The notes under the pieces are model-generated. The model ran no database searches and was not told where the DNA came from. It worked only from the letters and a program-made list of their open reading frames with translations. Both the position numbers and the translations under genes were made by a program. A stretch of 64,000 nt of DNA from a virus. Of this stretch, positions 39,386 to 47,713 are shown piece after piece. How positions within the stretch are numbered: the first letter of the stretch is position 1; every line of letters starts with the position of its first letter. The stretch is taken from positions 21,866 to 85,865 of IMG/VR virus record IMGVR_UViG_3300042860_003408; one strand, given 5' to 3'.

Positions 39386-41874
39386 TCTTGTACTAAATCT
39401 TTTAATTTGATTAATAGCGCTCTATATTTGAATGAAAAATATAATTCTTCATTTATCATAGACAAAGAAGATACAGTTTTCAATGTATAATCAGAAGAGT
39501 TCGCTATTTCTTTTTGAAGTGCCAATATTTCATTTTCATATCTTCCTCTTGTAGAGAGAATTGCTTCTTTCGATACAGACAGCTCTTTTGCAGTATACCC
39601 AGACAATAACATTACTTTTGCAACGTACTTATCGATATTCTTTTCTGCAAGCTTTATAATAGCCTTTCTGTTTGCATTATATAGATTAGACTCTAAAATC
39701 GGACCAATTATAGACAGTTGCTCTATCGCTTTAATTTCAATTTCTGTTGGATTTTTTGGAACAACTACTGTTAGTTTTGATTTCAATAATTGCAACGACA
39801 TGGTTGTACACGTTTCGTCATAATAAATTTTCTCAGCATCTGATATGGTCGTAGCTCCATAAATACAAGGCCTGTAAGAAACATCGCAATTGTGAGAAAA
39901 TAAAAATTCATGAATTCTATATTGCAATTCTCCGAATGAAGTATCCATTTTAATAAAATTTAACTTTGAATTAAATTCATATTTTCCACGAGTTCCTGTC
40001 GACAAAAAATCTTTTGTAACTGGTCCTTTAAGCATAGTCCCGTCTTCTGTCTGCAGGCCTCCTGAATTTATAATAATAACCTTGTTGTCAGTCATTAATT
40101 TAATATGCCTATTACATACAGCGCCTAATTCCAATTCAGTTAAATTACTCTTACTGCTCAGTACGGCTCCACAAATCTTACATGTGCGTTGTTTTGCGGC
40201 CTCTATGTATAATTCTGGACTATTGATATTTATAGCTCCAATTGGAAGTGAAATATCGTTTTTTCCAACTGCAGATGAAGTTGCTACAGCTAAACCGTCT
40301 TTATTTACAAGAACAGTGCTTAAACTGTCAAAATAAGGCATCTCTAGGGCTGCGTTTAAATTTGAAATTTTAATTTTTGGGAAGCCGCTTCTAAGGTGTC
40401 CTGCTATTCCTGATTCATTTGAATGAACAAGATTACAATTCTTAAGACCTTGTAGATATGCTACCATTGAATTATACGTACTGCTATCGGTGTAGTAAAG
40501 TCTGTCTGCGTACATTTTCTTTGTTTCTTTATCAAACCAAATTAATGCGCGACCTTTAATTTTTGTTAGATCCTCGTCAAGCCGTATATACAACTTAACA
40601 AGTTCTTTGTTTTTTGCATAAAACATAATTTTCTCCTTTTGCTCTGGATATCTCATACATGAGTTCCATAATGTGCCGCCATACGATGCACTATAAGAAG
40701 AGCTATTGTAATATTTGATTATATCATCTCCTTCTACAATTATGTTTTTTACATTATTTCTTTCTGCTAACGCTTTCTTATCTAATTCAATCTTTTCATT
40801 AATTTTTTCGATAAATTTATTCGTCTCAGAAACAACTTCAATTATCTTATTGCAATAATCAATATCACTGCATTTCGATTCAATTGGAGCTCTATATTTT
40901 ACGACAATTTGATTGCCGGTATATGTGTTTAATTCCGTTTTTTCTCTTACTTCGGTATTTTTTAAAAAATATTCTAGGTTATTCTCCATAAAATCAAATG
41001 TATTCGATATTATATTTGATATAGAATATTCAGAAAAGAACTTTTGCTTTACTTCTTTTTTAAATATATTTTCTGTGAATATAGCGGTATTTTTTAAATA
41101 CTCATCTATATACGTTAATATAACTTCGAATTCTTTAAGTTTTATAGCTATTTTATCTCCATGATTCTTTGAATATGAAGCATAATATCTTTCTGATACT
41201 TGTTTTGCTATTTTCTTTGTCTTTGATTTAGATATTGTCGTACCTATAATACTTGAGCGAAATGGGTCCATGTAGGATATCATGTGTCTAATAATCATAA
41301 TATCTATCATTTCATCACTTAATATCTCATAGAATCTAATTTCTTTCTTCTCTGTAGAGTCAGAATAAATTTTATTTGCGAAACAAGAAGCTATCCTGTT
41401 TAAGTTCGTAGTCATCTCTCCAAACTCATGTATTAATGAAGAAAAGATTAATGCCGAAAACTTAGACTTAGATATTGCTGTTATTTTTGACGAATCAGAA
41501 TCAGATATATAATCAAAGAAATTTAAATTCGAAGATTTAATATACCTTGTTTTTATAGCTCCATTTTTTAGTTTTTTTGATATGTAATCATTTTTATATG
41601 ATAATAATAGATTAGAAAAATTATTAGAAAGAACTAATTCTAGTGATTTATTATCACTTTTATAATAGTCATTTACAACATTCTCTGTATATACATTTAT
41701 TTTATCAAGAAAGCTAAACAATTTTGTTAAAAAAACAACATGATTATGCTTCTTTTTAGCCTTATTCTCTTCTATGATTTTATCTTTTGATTTATAAAAT
41801 CCATAAATTCCCATATTGCGAATAACAGCGCTAAATTCTCTTGCAATCAACAGTTGTTCGTTGATATGTTGCAT
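39382..41874 (-). CDS. Large conserved phage protein with G-T-L-x-x-S-C-M motif, function unknown
   Basis: About 830 residues with the start at 41,874, chosen because it follows the previous stop by two bases; an in-frame ATG at 41,895 would overlap that gene. The N-terminal half is helical and Lys/Ser-rich. The middle (about 395-490) has Y-G-G-T-L-W-N-S-C-M-R-Y followed by K-G-R-A-L-I-W-F-D and A-D-R-L-Y-Y-T, a pattern I recall from conserved tailed-phage proteins of unknown function. A zinc-finger-like C-K-I-C with a downstream C-N-R-H lies near 570-600. No enzyme can be named. Neighbouring genes suggest a replication or early-takeover role. Confidence 0.6.
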   Translation of the reverse strand: MQHINEQLLIAREFSAVIRNMGIYGFYKSKDKIIEENKAKKKHNHVVFLTKLFSFLDKINVYTENVVNDYYKSDNKSLELVLSNNFSNLLLSYKNDYISKKLKNGAIKTRYIKSSNLNFFDYISDSDSSKITAISKSKFSALIFSSLIHEFGEMTTNLNRIASCFANKIYSDSTEKKEIRFYEILSDEMIDIMIIRHMISYMDPFRSSIIGTTISKSKTKKIAKQVSERYYASYSKNHGDKIAIKLKEFEVILTYIDEYLKNTAIFTENIFKKEVKQKFFSEYSISNIISNTFDFMENNLEYFLKNTEVREKTELNTYTGNQIVVKYRAPIESKCSDIDYCNKIIEVVSETNKFIEKINEKIELDKKALAERNNVKNIIVEGDDIIKYYNSSSYSASYGGTLWNSCMRYPEQKEKIMFYAKNKELVKLYIRLDEDLTKIKGRALIWFDKETKKMYADRLYYTDSSTYNSMVAYLQGLKNCNLVHSNESGIAGHLRSGFPKIKISNLNAALEMPYFDSLSTVLVNKDGLAVATSSAVGKNDISLPIGAININSPELYIEAAKQRTCKICGAVLSSKSNLTELELGAVCNRHIKLMTDNKVIIINSGGLQTEDGTMLKGPVTKDFLSTGTRGKYEFNSKLNFIKMDTSFGELQYRIHEFLFSHNCDVSYRPCIYGATTISDAEKIYYDETCTTMSLQLLKSKLTVVVPKNPTEIEIKAIEQLSIIGPILESNLYNANRKAIIKLAEKNIDKYVAKVMLLSGYTAKELSVSKEAILSTRGRYENEILALQKEIANSSDYTLKTVSSLSMINEELYFSFKYRALLIKLKDLVQE

Positions 41875-41876
41875 TG

Positions 41877-42740
41877 TTATAATACTACTGCACATTTATA
41901 TTTATTTTCGTTAATATCAAATATTGCTTTAAACGTGAATGATGTTATTATTTTTTCATCTAATAGCATCAGTAAATATCTTGCCCATTTCTTAGATACT
42001 CTTATCATTGGAATTTTTAATTCATAAGTATCAAATGAAACTGTTATGACCTTTGTTCTTTCTTGGAAATCAGTTGTTCCAGAAAATTTATCATACCCAA
42101 TAATAGGCCTTGATAAAACCTCAAATGGATTTATTATAAATCTTTCTGCAAATTTTTTTGACGTATCAGAAGACATTCTCTGATATAAAGCAGTTTTCTT
42201 TCCAGAATACGCATTTGTAAGCATAAATGCCGTGAATGACTCCTTTGTAAGGCTCTCTCCAAATATCGAAGTTGAAGTGTAAATAAACCCTTCATTTGTG
42301 CTCGATCTTGACATCGAATACAACATCATTCTTTTTGTTCCGTATGAAATTGTTTCTGGCTCTAATTCAAATGAAAAATCATAAATCTCTATTGAGTATG
42401 ACTTTGAAACATCTGCATGTCTCTTCGCATTTGAGTTCATTGCAGCCTCTATTTCGGCTATGTCTGAAAATGAATACGTTATGGCACTTGCTGGAACTAT
42501 TGTCCCTAATACGACTGTTTTTGAGTTAGACACCCTTTCTGTAAAAAAAGAGGCCTCATCTTGTAGTGACTTGTTTTGGAATGGAACACCATTTACATCG
42601 CAAACGCTACCATTCATTATCTTGCATTTTAATCCAGTTTTTACTGAAAATGCAATATATTCAGACAAATCAAGTTCAGCTGCTTTCATTGTCGCCGCTC
42701 TACTGCCAAATATATTTTTACTAGTTGGTATCTTTATCAT
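41877..42740 (-). CDS. Hypothetical protein
   Basis: The product has 287 residues, mixed alpha/beta and rich in Ser/Thr and Phe, with no recognised motif or membrane segment. Its leader contains a 64-nt tRNA-like element (42,760-42,824). It ends two bases before the large conserved phage protein, so the two are probably expressed together. No function can be assigned from sequence. Confidence 0.5.
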   Translation of the reverse strand: MIKIPTSKNIFGSRAATMKAAELDLSEYIAFSVKTGLKCKIMNGSVCDVNGVPFQNKSLQDEASFFTERVSNSKTVVLGTIVPASAITYSFSDIAEIEAAMNSNAKRHADVSKSYSIEIYDFSFELEPETISYGTKRMMLYSMSRSSTNEGFIYTSTSIFGESLTKESFTAFMLTNAYSGKKTALYQRMSSDTSKKFAERFIINPFEVLSRPIIGYDKFSGTTDFQERTKVITVSFDTYELKIPMIRVSKKWARYLLMLLDEKIITSFTFKAIFDINENKYKCAVVL

Positions 42741-42759
42741 TTTTATTAATTTTAATTGT

Positions 42760-42824
42760 TGTCTATACAGGACTCGAACCTGTGACCTCGGATTTATCCG
42801 CGCACTCCCACCGCGCTAATAGAC
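42760..42824 (-). ncRNA. tRNA-like element lacking an anticodon loop
   Basis: On the - strand the ends pair as GTCTAT/ATAGAC. A T arm (ACAGG, loop TTCGAGT, CCTGT) is perfect, a D arm (GCGC, loop GGTGGGAGT, GCGC) is canonical, and the variable segment AGGTC is normal. Where an anticodon arm of 17 nt should be, only CGGAT-AA-ATCCG is present, a self-complementary stem with no room for a seven-base loop. It is therefore about seven bases short and cannot read a codon. It lies ten bases after the primase stop and just before the next gene. It may be a decayed tRNA or a tRNA mimic. Confidence 0.6.
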
Positions 42825-42834
42825 TTCCAGTTTG

Positions 42835-43824
42835 TTATTGGATTGATATTTTTGACTTCATAAAAAGCTCGGCCTCTTTGAGACTAAACTTTTTTGCGAA
42901 ATCACTAATATCCTTTGTTTTGTATTTTTTATTAATGAACAAGAAATCGAAGCTATATTTGCTTACTATTTTTCTTGTAAACTGGACACCAGTTCTATCT
43001 CTATCATAAAAAATAACTATTTTTTTAAACCTCTCTTTGAGTTTGTTTAAAACAATCTCCGGAATCATTGTAGATTCACTTGGCGGAGAAATTGCATTAT
43101 ATCCTAATTCATGTAAAACCATTACGTCTTTCAGTGATTTAGTTATAATAAGCACATCCCCGCCTTCTGGAAGTTGCTCATATCCCATTATATCTAATGA
43201 CGATAAATTGCCCCTCCATTTGTTTATCTTTTTTCCAAGTGGTCTGTAGATTTTAAATTTGTCAAATACCTTATACGAATAAATTGGATCTTCTTTCGTA
43301 TAAGTTGCCTTTATCTCTCCATCTACTGAGTACAGAGATATCGCGTTAACTCGATAAGTGGAAAGTGTTTTTTCAGATATTCCAAATTCAGCCCAAAACG
43401 CAAGGTCTTGAGCTGTCATTGCTTTTCTTTTTACAGATATCTGCTTCTTCCTGCTAACGAATGTATATTTGCTACTAGGCTTATTGCTCATCTTATATCC
43501 GACATTAAAGTCACTAATAATCTGGCTCATCACTTCACTATACTTTCGTAGACCGAAAAGGTTTTTTACAAATTTAAATGCGTCTCCGCAATCGCCATTG
43601 GCTAAGTCTTTATATAATAGAGCGTTATCCCTATTGCTTACAAAAATGCCAAATGACGGATTTGAGTCTTCTCTGAGAGGAGATTTAATTGTCTGTCCGA
43701 CTCTTATATCTCCTATATACTTTCTAAAAATGTCATATTCTGACACTATTTCAAGTACATCACTTTTCGTTATCATGCTCTTAGACTCGGTATCGCTTAT
43801 ATGTTTTTTTGTATCATAAAGCAT
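42835..43824 (-). CDS. DnaG-like DNA primase (TOPRIM)
   Basis: The 329-residue protein has an N-terminal primase segment (S-P-L-R-E-D-S-N-P-S-F near 48-58, then D-L-A-N-G-D-C-G-D-A-F at 73-83) and a TOPRIM domain at about 222-300 (V-L-I-I-T-K-S-L-K-D-V-M-V-L, then I-F-Y-D-R-D-R-T-G-V). D274 and D276 form the D-x-D metal pair. The position normally held by the TOPRIM glutamate appears to be Lys229, with D233 nearby. There is no CHC2 zinc finger or DnaB-binding tail, so it is a short form. It lies next to SSB and the Sak4-like ATPase, as expected of a replication operon. Confidence 0.8.
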   Translation of the reverse strand: MLYDTKKHISDTESKSMITKSDVLEIVSEYDIFRKYIGDIRVGQTIKSPLREDSNPSFGIFVSNRDNALLYKDLANGDCGDAFKFVKNLFGLRKYSEVMSQIISDFNVGYKMSNKPSSKYTFVSRKKQISVKRKAMTAQDLAFWAEFGISEKTLSTYRVNAISLYSVDGEIKATYTKEDPIYSYKVFDKFKIYRPLGKKINKWRGNLSSLDIMGYEQLPEGGDVLIITKSLKDVMVLHELGYNAISPPSESTMIPEIVLNKLKERFKKIVIFYDRDRTGVQFTRKIVSKYSFDFLFINKKYKTKDISDFAKKFSLKEAELFMKSKISIQ

Positions 43825-43837
43825 TTTTACTTTTTAT

Positions 43838-44434
43838 TTAGAATGGAGAATCTTCTACTGTTGCTGTTTTTGGCGTTGCTCCAAACACGCTTGCAGAAGT
43901 TTCAGCTTCTGGCTCGGTATCAAGAACTTGTCTTTCAAACTTATCAATAGATAATTGGCTAATTTTTGAATCCGACGAGCTAATCGTCATAGGCTCAATA
44001 AATGTGTATTTATAATATCTTGGAAGTCCGGTAAAACCGTTATTTCCATATACTACCTTAAGACGCACTTTGGTCTTTGGAGCGTTATTAATTAACGCAA
44101 CCACCCATGCAGCAAAACCTGCGAACGAGTCACCTGTAAATACTAATACTTCTTTAGGATAAAAACACTTAAGGATTTGCATAATCCTTTTTACCTGGCC
44201 ATCAGCCTTTGCTTGTAATGATTCATCTGATTCATCACCAAATTTCTTTGGTTCATATTCAGTTTGACTTACTTTAGCTCCATCTCTTTCGAACAAGATC
44301 TCAATGTATTCGTTTCCGTTAGTCGATCTGTCTTGTTTCGCCGATACAAGGTCCACATTCTCATGTATCCCTGCATCTAGGTATTTAACGTCTTTAGTTT
44401 CAACGTTAAAACCGATACTTGTATTAAATATCAT
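43838..44434 (-). CDS. Single-stranded DNA-binding protein, crAss-like
   Basis: About 198 residues from the ATG at 44,434, which follows the upstream TGA by two bases; an upstream TTG at 44,440 is less likely. The core is beta-rich with R-Y-Y-K-Y-T-F-I-E-P-M-T around 148-159. The C-terminus is a disordered acidic tail ending E-D-S-P-F, the same kind of tip (acidic, then Pro-Phe) that cellular SSB uses to recruit partners. Neighbours are the Sak4-like ATPase upstream and primase downstream. The family call rests on the tail, the size and the operon context. Confidence 0.7.
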   Translation of the reverse strand: MIFNTSIGFNVETKDVKYLDAGIHENVDLVSAKQDRSTNGNEYIEILFERDGAKVSQTEYEPKKFGDESDESLQAKADGQVKRIMQILKCFYPKEVLVFTGDSFAGFAAWVVALINNAPKTKVRLKVVYGNNGFTGLPRYYKYTFIEPMTISSSDSKISQLSIDKFERQVLDTEPEAETSASVFGATPKTATVEDSPF

Positions 44435-44436
44435 AT

Positions 44437-45174
44437 TCAATCTTTTATATATATTCTATCCCAATGAGCAGTAATTCTGCCCTCATCATCACTCTCTGCC
44501 ACAACAATTTCTTTTCCACGTAAGTGAGCCTGTCTTGCTTCCACAATAAAGTCTCCTCCTCCATTGAAATTGAAAATTGTCTGATTTTTAACGCGATAAC
44601 AATACGCTATTGCGTCTGCATCTGCGGCTACCAATCTAGCAGTTTTTCCTGATAAGTCTATTGACATTTCTGACAACTCTTTTCCTTCTTTGTTAATCAA
44701 CGTATCTTTTACGTGGGCAACTAGAATTAAGTGAGGAGTTAGCGTCCTAAACATATCTATAACTTTAAAAAATGCTTCTCTAAGATAAAGGTATCCGCCT
44801 CCATTTGGAAGCTTTCTGACATCTCCAGTATAGGTTTTGCCCATTGGAGTATCTTTATATAGTTTAAGAGCTAAATCTAAAACTATATCCTCTAGCTTAG
44901 TTGCATTATCTATAGTTATATATTGATATGCATATCCTTTTACTTCTTCGTTTTTAGTCTTAATGCTTAATGCAATCTCAGATAAATCTGAAACTGATTT
45001 TGCTTTTACTACTAACGCTTCTATATAATCATATCCATCTTCTAAGTCAATTATTAAATTGCCTTCTAATCTAGATGCGACTTCTGATTTCCCCGCTTTT
45101 GGTTTCCCAAAATAAATGAAGAACTTAGGATTACTGCTTGTTGGTTTTTGTTTAATTGTAGGTAATGTAATCAT
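44437..45174 (-). CDS. Sak4-like / AAA_24 RecA-fold ATPase
   Basis: The 245-residue protein has Walker A G-K-P-K-A-G-K-S at 23-30 and a Walker B-like Y-I-T-I-D-N at 85-90. An H-L-I-L-V-A-H-V-K-D strand follows near 147-156, typical of the phage AAA_24/Sak4 family that assists annealing and recombination on single-stranded DNA. It is coupled to the SSB gene downstream (TGA, two bases, ATG). A TAATCAA motif lies four bases before its start, and four ten-base repeats lie upstream at 45,205-45,244. The exact reaction (annealing or loading) is not shown by sequence. Confidence 0.75.
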   Translation of the reverse strand: MITLPTIKQKPTSSNPKFFIYFGKPKAGKSEVASRLEGNLIIDLEDGYDYIEALVVKAKSVSDLSEIALSIKTKNEEVKGYAYQYITIDNATKLEDIVLDLALKLYKDTPMGKTYTGDVRKLPNGGGYLYLREAFFKVIDMFRTLTPHLILVAHVKDTLINKEGKELSEMSIDLSGKTARLVAADADAIAYCYRVKNQTIFNFNGGGDFIVEARQAHLRGKEIVVAESDDEGRITAHWDRIYIKD

Positions 45175-45204
45175 TTTTTGATTATTTTTCTACGCATAAA
45201 AAAG

Positions 45205-45244
45205 ATTTGAATGTATTTGAATTTATTTGAATTTATTTGAATTG
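45205..45244. repeat. Four tandem 10-bp repeats upstream of the ATPase gene
   Basis: The + strand shows four direct copies of ATTTGAATKT with exact ten-base spacing (starting 45,205, 45,215, 45,225 and 45,235). Ten bases is one helical turn, so every copy faces the same side of DNA, as for a phased operator. A single matching copy lies at 47,447-47,456 upstream of the DnaB-partner gene. The array sits between the gene ending at 45,255 and the ATPase start at 45,174. Confidence 0.75.
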
Positions 45245-45254
45245 CGCGGTTTTA

Positions 45255-45842
45255 TTAGCGAATTACGTTATAAATTAAGTAATTTACAGCATTGATTTCA
45301 GAACGGTTCAATCCGTAGATAGAAGCAGCACCAATAGTAGTTGTAGGGATTATGCTATAACCAACTTTGATGAAGTTGCTAAATACTTGAACTTTGATAC
45401 CGTCAACATAAGTCACATAAAGAGCGTCAGTTGTTGCTGGACGAGTATATACATAACTCATACGATAAGCATTTGCACGAGCAAATTCTGCACGACGAGC
45501 TTCTTCTTCAATGCGAGCTTTTTCTGCGGAAAATGCAGAGATTTTTGATACAATTGTAGACCAATCTTTGATTAAGTCATATACGGGCTTGTATCCTTTT
45601 TCACGGGCGTAATCAGGACGTTCTACCCAATTTACATCGTGATTTTTTGCAGTGCCGAATGTCAATAAGCTGCCTGCGCCTGCGTATTGAATGCCACGTT
45701 TTACATCAGGATTATCAAGGCCTGCTACTGTCAAGTTAGTATATCGTTTTGTAAGGATATCTACCAAACCTTTTTTGTAAAAACCACGTGGATCGTTAGC
45801 CAAAGTTGGCAATTCTACTGCAAATTTAAATGTATCTTTCAT
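45255..45842 (-). CDS. Hypothetical protein in the replication operon
   Basis: The product has 195 residues. It has a K-R-G-I-Q-Y-A-G-A-G-S-L-L-T-F-G-T segment near 48-64, an Ala/Glu/Arg-rich helix near 104-126 (A-R-I-E-E-E-A-R-R-A-E-F-A-R-A) and a beta-rich C-terminus. By eye its base composition is richer in G+C than the neighbouring genes, which might mark high expression or a different origin. It lies between the Sak4-like ATPase and DnaB helicase genes and is followed by the 10-bp repeat array. I do not recognise a domain. Confidence 0.55.
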   Translation of the reverse strand: MKDTFKFAVELPTLANDPRGFYKKGLVDILTKRYTNLTVAGLDNPDVKRGIQYAGAGSLLTFGTAKNHDVNWVERPDYAREKGYKPVYDLIKDWSTIVSKISAFSAEKARIEEEARRAEFARANAYRMSYVYTRPATTDALYVTYVDGIKVQVFSNFIKVGYSIIPTTTIGAASIYGLNRSEINAVNYLIYNVIR

Positions 45843-45855
45843 AAAATGAACGTTT

Positions 45856-46854
45856 TTAATTTTTTATATCTAATTTTAATTGACTGTCATTTTCGACGGT
45901 CGTTTGTTTTGGTTCTATTAAGTTATTATGCTTTAAATCATTAATGAATCTTAATATTTTAGAGTCTCCTTCCCTATTTTTAGTGAAGTGCAAGTACACC
46001 ATGTCTTTTGTTGGCAGATTCTCGTATCCATACGTCAATATGCCTAAGATTTCCGGTCTATGAATAATTATAACATAGTCGCTTGCTTGAAACACAGCAT
46101 CAGATGAGGCAATATCACTTCTTTGAGGATAATGCAATGAAGGGTTGTTAATCCTTTCTGGCGCTTCAATATTTCTATTCATTTGTGCTATTTGAATAAT
46201 TGACGTTTTGCCAATTTTCTTTAAAGCTATTAATTCCTTTTCTAGTTCCACTATTACAGATCTTTCAGAATCCGAGTTTGAATTTCCCCTTACCAATAAA
46301 GTGTGATCTATAATCACTACAAGCCATTTATCTTTGGCTATTGTTTTTTGGAAAAATTCTATTGTAGCTTTTATTTCGTTTACAGTTCCGGGATTATCCA
46401 CATAATATACTGGATAGTCCTTTATTGTTCGAGCCTTTGATTCTATCTCGCTAAATTCATCGTCGGATATAGCTCCTTTATCCGATGCCGAGTACAACTC
46501 AGAAGTAGTTTTTCTTAATTTATAAGAGAGTTTTCTACCGATTTGCTTAGCTGAAATCATTTCAAAGCTAAAGCTTAAAACAACAACTGCTTCATCTTTA
46601 TTTAAATCTATAATGTCTGTTTCTAATGTATTTACAAATGATGATTTACCGCTTCCAGATATACCTGCTATAGTATATACTGCATTTGGTTCAATTCCGC
46701 CCATTGCTAGCTTATTGAATTTATCCCATCTGGTTCGCAATGATCTTACAATAAATCTTCTTCTGTCATTAATGTATTTTACTATATCACTCGTAGCACT
46801 TGATATGTGCTTGAATTCAAGTATTTTTGGTTGGTTAAACAACTTCGGTTCCAT
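45856..46854 (-). CDS. DnaB-like replicative DNA helicase (RecA-type core only)
   Basis: The 332-residue protein has Walker A G-I-S-G-S-G-K-S at 64-71, Walker B W-L-V-V-I-I-D-H at 177-184 with T-L-L-V-R-G following, and the DnaB H3-like region I-I-Q-I-A-Q-M-N-R, then S-D-I-A-S-S-D-A-V. It lacks the N-terminal primase-interaction domain of cellular DnaB and corresponds to the C-terminal helicase core, as in other crAss-like phages. Its start overlaps the upstream 188-residue gene by 20 bases, so the two are coupled. It probably unwinds the fork with the primase and SSB encoded nearby. Confidence 0.85.
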   Translation of the reverse strand: MEPKLFNQPKILEFKHISSATSDIVKYINDRRRFIVRSLRTRWDKFNKLAMGGIEPNAVYTIAGISGSGKSSFVNTLETDIIDLNKDEAVVVLSFSFEMISAKQIGRKLSYKLRKTTSELYSASDKGAISDDEFSEIESKARTIKDYPVYYVDNPGTVNEIKATIEFFQKTIAKDKWLVVIIDHTLLVRGNSNSDSERSVIVELEKELIALKKIGKTSIIQIAQMNRNIEAPERINNPSLHYPQRSDIASSDAVFQASDYVIIIHRPEILGILTYGYENLPTKDMVYLHFTKNREGDSKILRFINDLKHNNLIEPKQTTVENDSQLKLDIKN

Positions 46855-47401
46855 AGGAAATTGTTTTTGGCTCGTCTGAATAAATAATAGCTTTGGATTT
46901 TTCCAAATAAACTAAATATTCTTCTGAGGTTAACCATTTATACATTCTTTTCATATAACTCATTTTGTTTGAAGCTCTTTTTTCTGCTAGCTCAGCCTTT
47001 AGGGCTGTCATCACTTCGTTGTGCTTAGTTTCGCTTTTGCCTACTAATTTATTATAGACAACACGTGCTCTATTTACATCGCTTCTTAAGTAATCTCTAG
47101 ATCCGTCTGTTCGAATCGAGTATACTGGGTATGAGTCGTAAAATTCACTGAAAAAATCTTTTGTTCCGATGGCCTTTTCCATTTCTGGAGTCAATTTTAG
47201 TCTTGATAAGGTTGGAGTGAATAAAGAATCTTTTGTAAATATGTTTAAGCTAATTAGTTTATCAATATCTGAACCACTTATGTTTAGTGTTTCTTTTATC
47301 GGTGCGATATTAATTTTATCGATAACTAGCCTAATTAATAGAAACTGGTTGATTGTTAATTTGAGGCGTTTAGCCTCCAGCAAATCTAGTTCTACCAGCA
47401 T
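46835..47401 (-). CDS. Probable DnaB partner / loader, crAss-like conserved protein
   Basis: The 188-residue protein is helical, with an N-terminal helix-turn-helix-like half (L-T-I-N-Q-F-L-L-I-R, then I-S-G-S-D-I-D-K-L-I-S) and a conserved-looking C-terminal part (R-S-D-V-N-R-A-R-V-V-Y-N-K-L, then M-S-Y-M-K-R-M-Y-K-W-L-T-S-E-E-Y-L). It overlaps the helicase gene by 20 bases. The overlap and helical make-up suggest a protein that supplies the missing N-terminal or loading function for DnaB; this is inference. A single ATTTGAATTG box lies 46 bases upstream. Confidence 0.55.
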   Translation of the reverse strand: MLVELDLLEAKRLKLTINQFLLIRLVIDKINIAPIKETLNISGSDIDKLISLNIFTKDSLFTPTLSRLKLTPEMEKAIGTKDFFSEFYDSYPVYSIRTDGSRDYLRSDVNRARVVYNKLVGKSETKHNEVMTALKAELAEKRASNKMSYMKRMYKWLTSEEYLVYLEKSKAIIYSDEPKTISYGTEVV

Positions 47402-47713
47402 AGTATGTTTTTTATTGTGTTTAAAAAATCTGTACTATTTGGATATATTTGAATTGATTTGTATGGGAAACAATAAAATATATAAGTTCAAGGTCATGTG
47501 CACATCTTATATTACTGGCATGGCTCAGATTATTTTATTGTTTTTATTTTTAAATAAGTATATTTTCTACTCTCGTACCCTCACTTGAACGGTTAAAGTT
47601 CAATCTGTGTAGATTTAGGCTATTCATACATACTTATTTTTTTTGTTGAAATTAGGGACTCGAACCCAACTATTGATTTTTTGTCACAAAAATAATAGGA
47701 CCATTAATTTCTT
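47402..47713. other. 312-nt spacer with a tRNA-like element and hairpins
   Basis: No gene is seen in this spacer. On the - strand it holds the tRNA-like element at 47,647-47,711. Downstream of that is a six-base-pair hairpin near 47,587-47,606 (TTGAAC, loop TTTAACC, GTTCAA), then AT-rich sequence with an ATTTGAATTG box at 47,447-47,456. The spacer separates two co-directional genes, so it would be transcribed as leader or released RNA. Confidence 0.5.
47647..47711 (-). ncRNA. tRNA-like element lacking a D arm
   Basis: It starts two bases after the stop of the gene at 47,714. The ends pair perfectly over seven bases (GAAATTA/TAATTTC), next to a T-arm core GGG-TTCGAGT-CCC. A hairpin TTTT-TGTGACA-AAAA in the middle resembles an anticodon arm; shifted by one it would present GTG. 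The roughly ten bases before it are too few for a D arm. The total is about 65 nt, the same as the element at 42,760. It may be a reduced or decayed tRNA. Confidence 0.5.
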
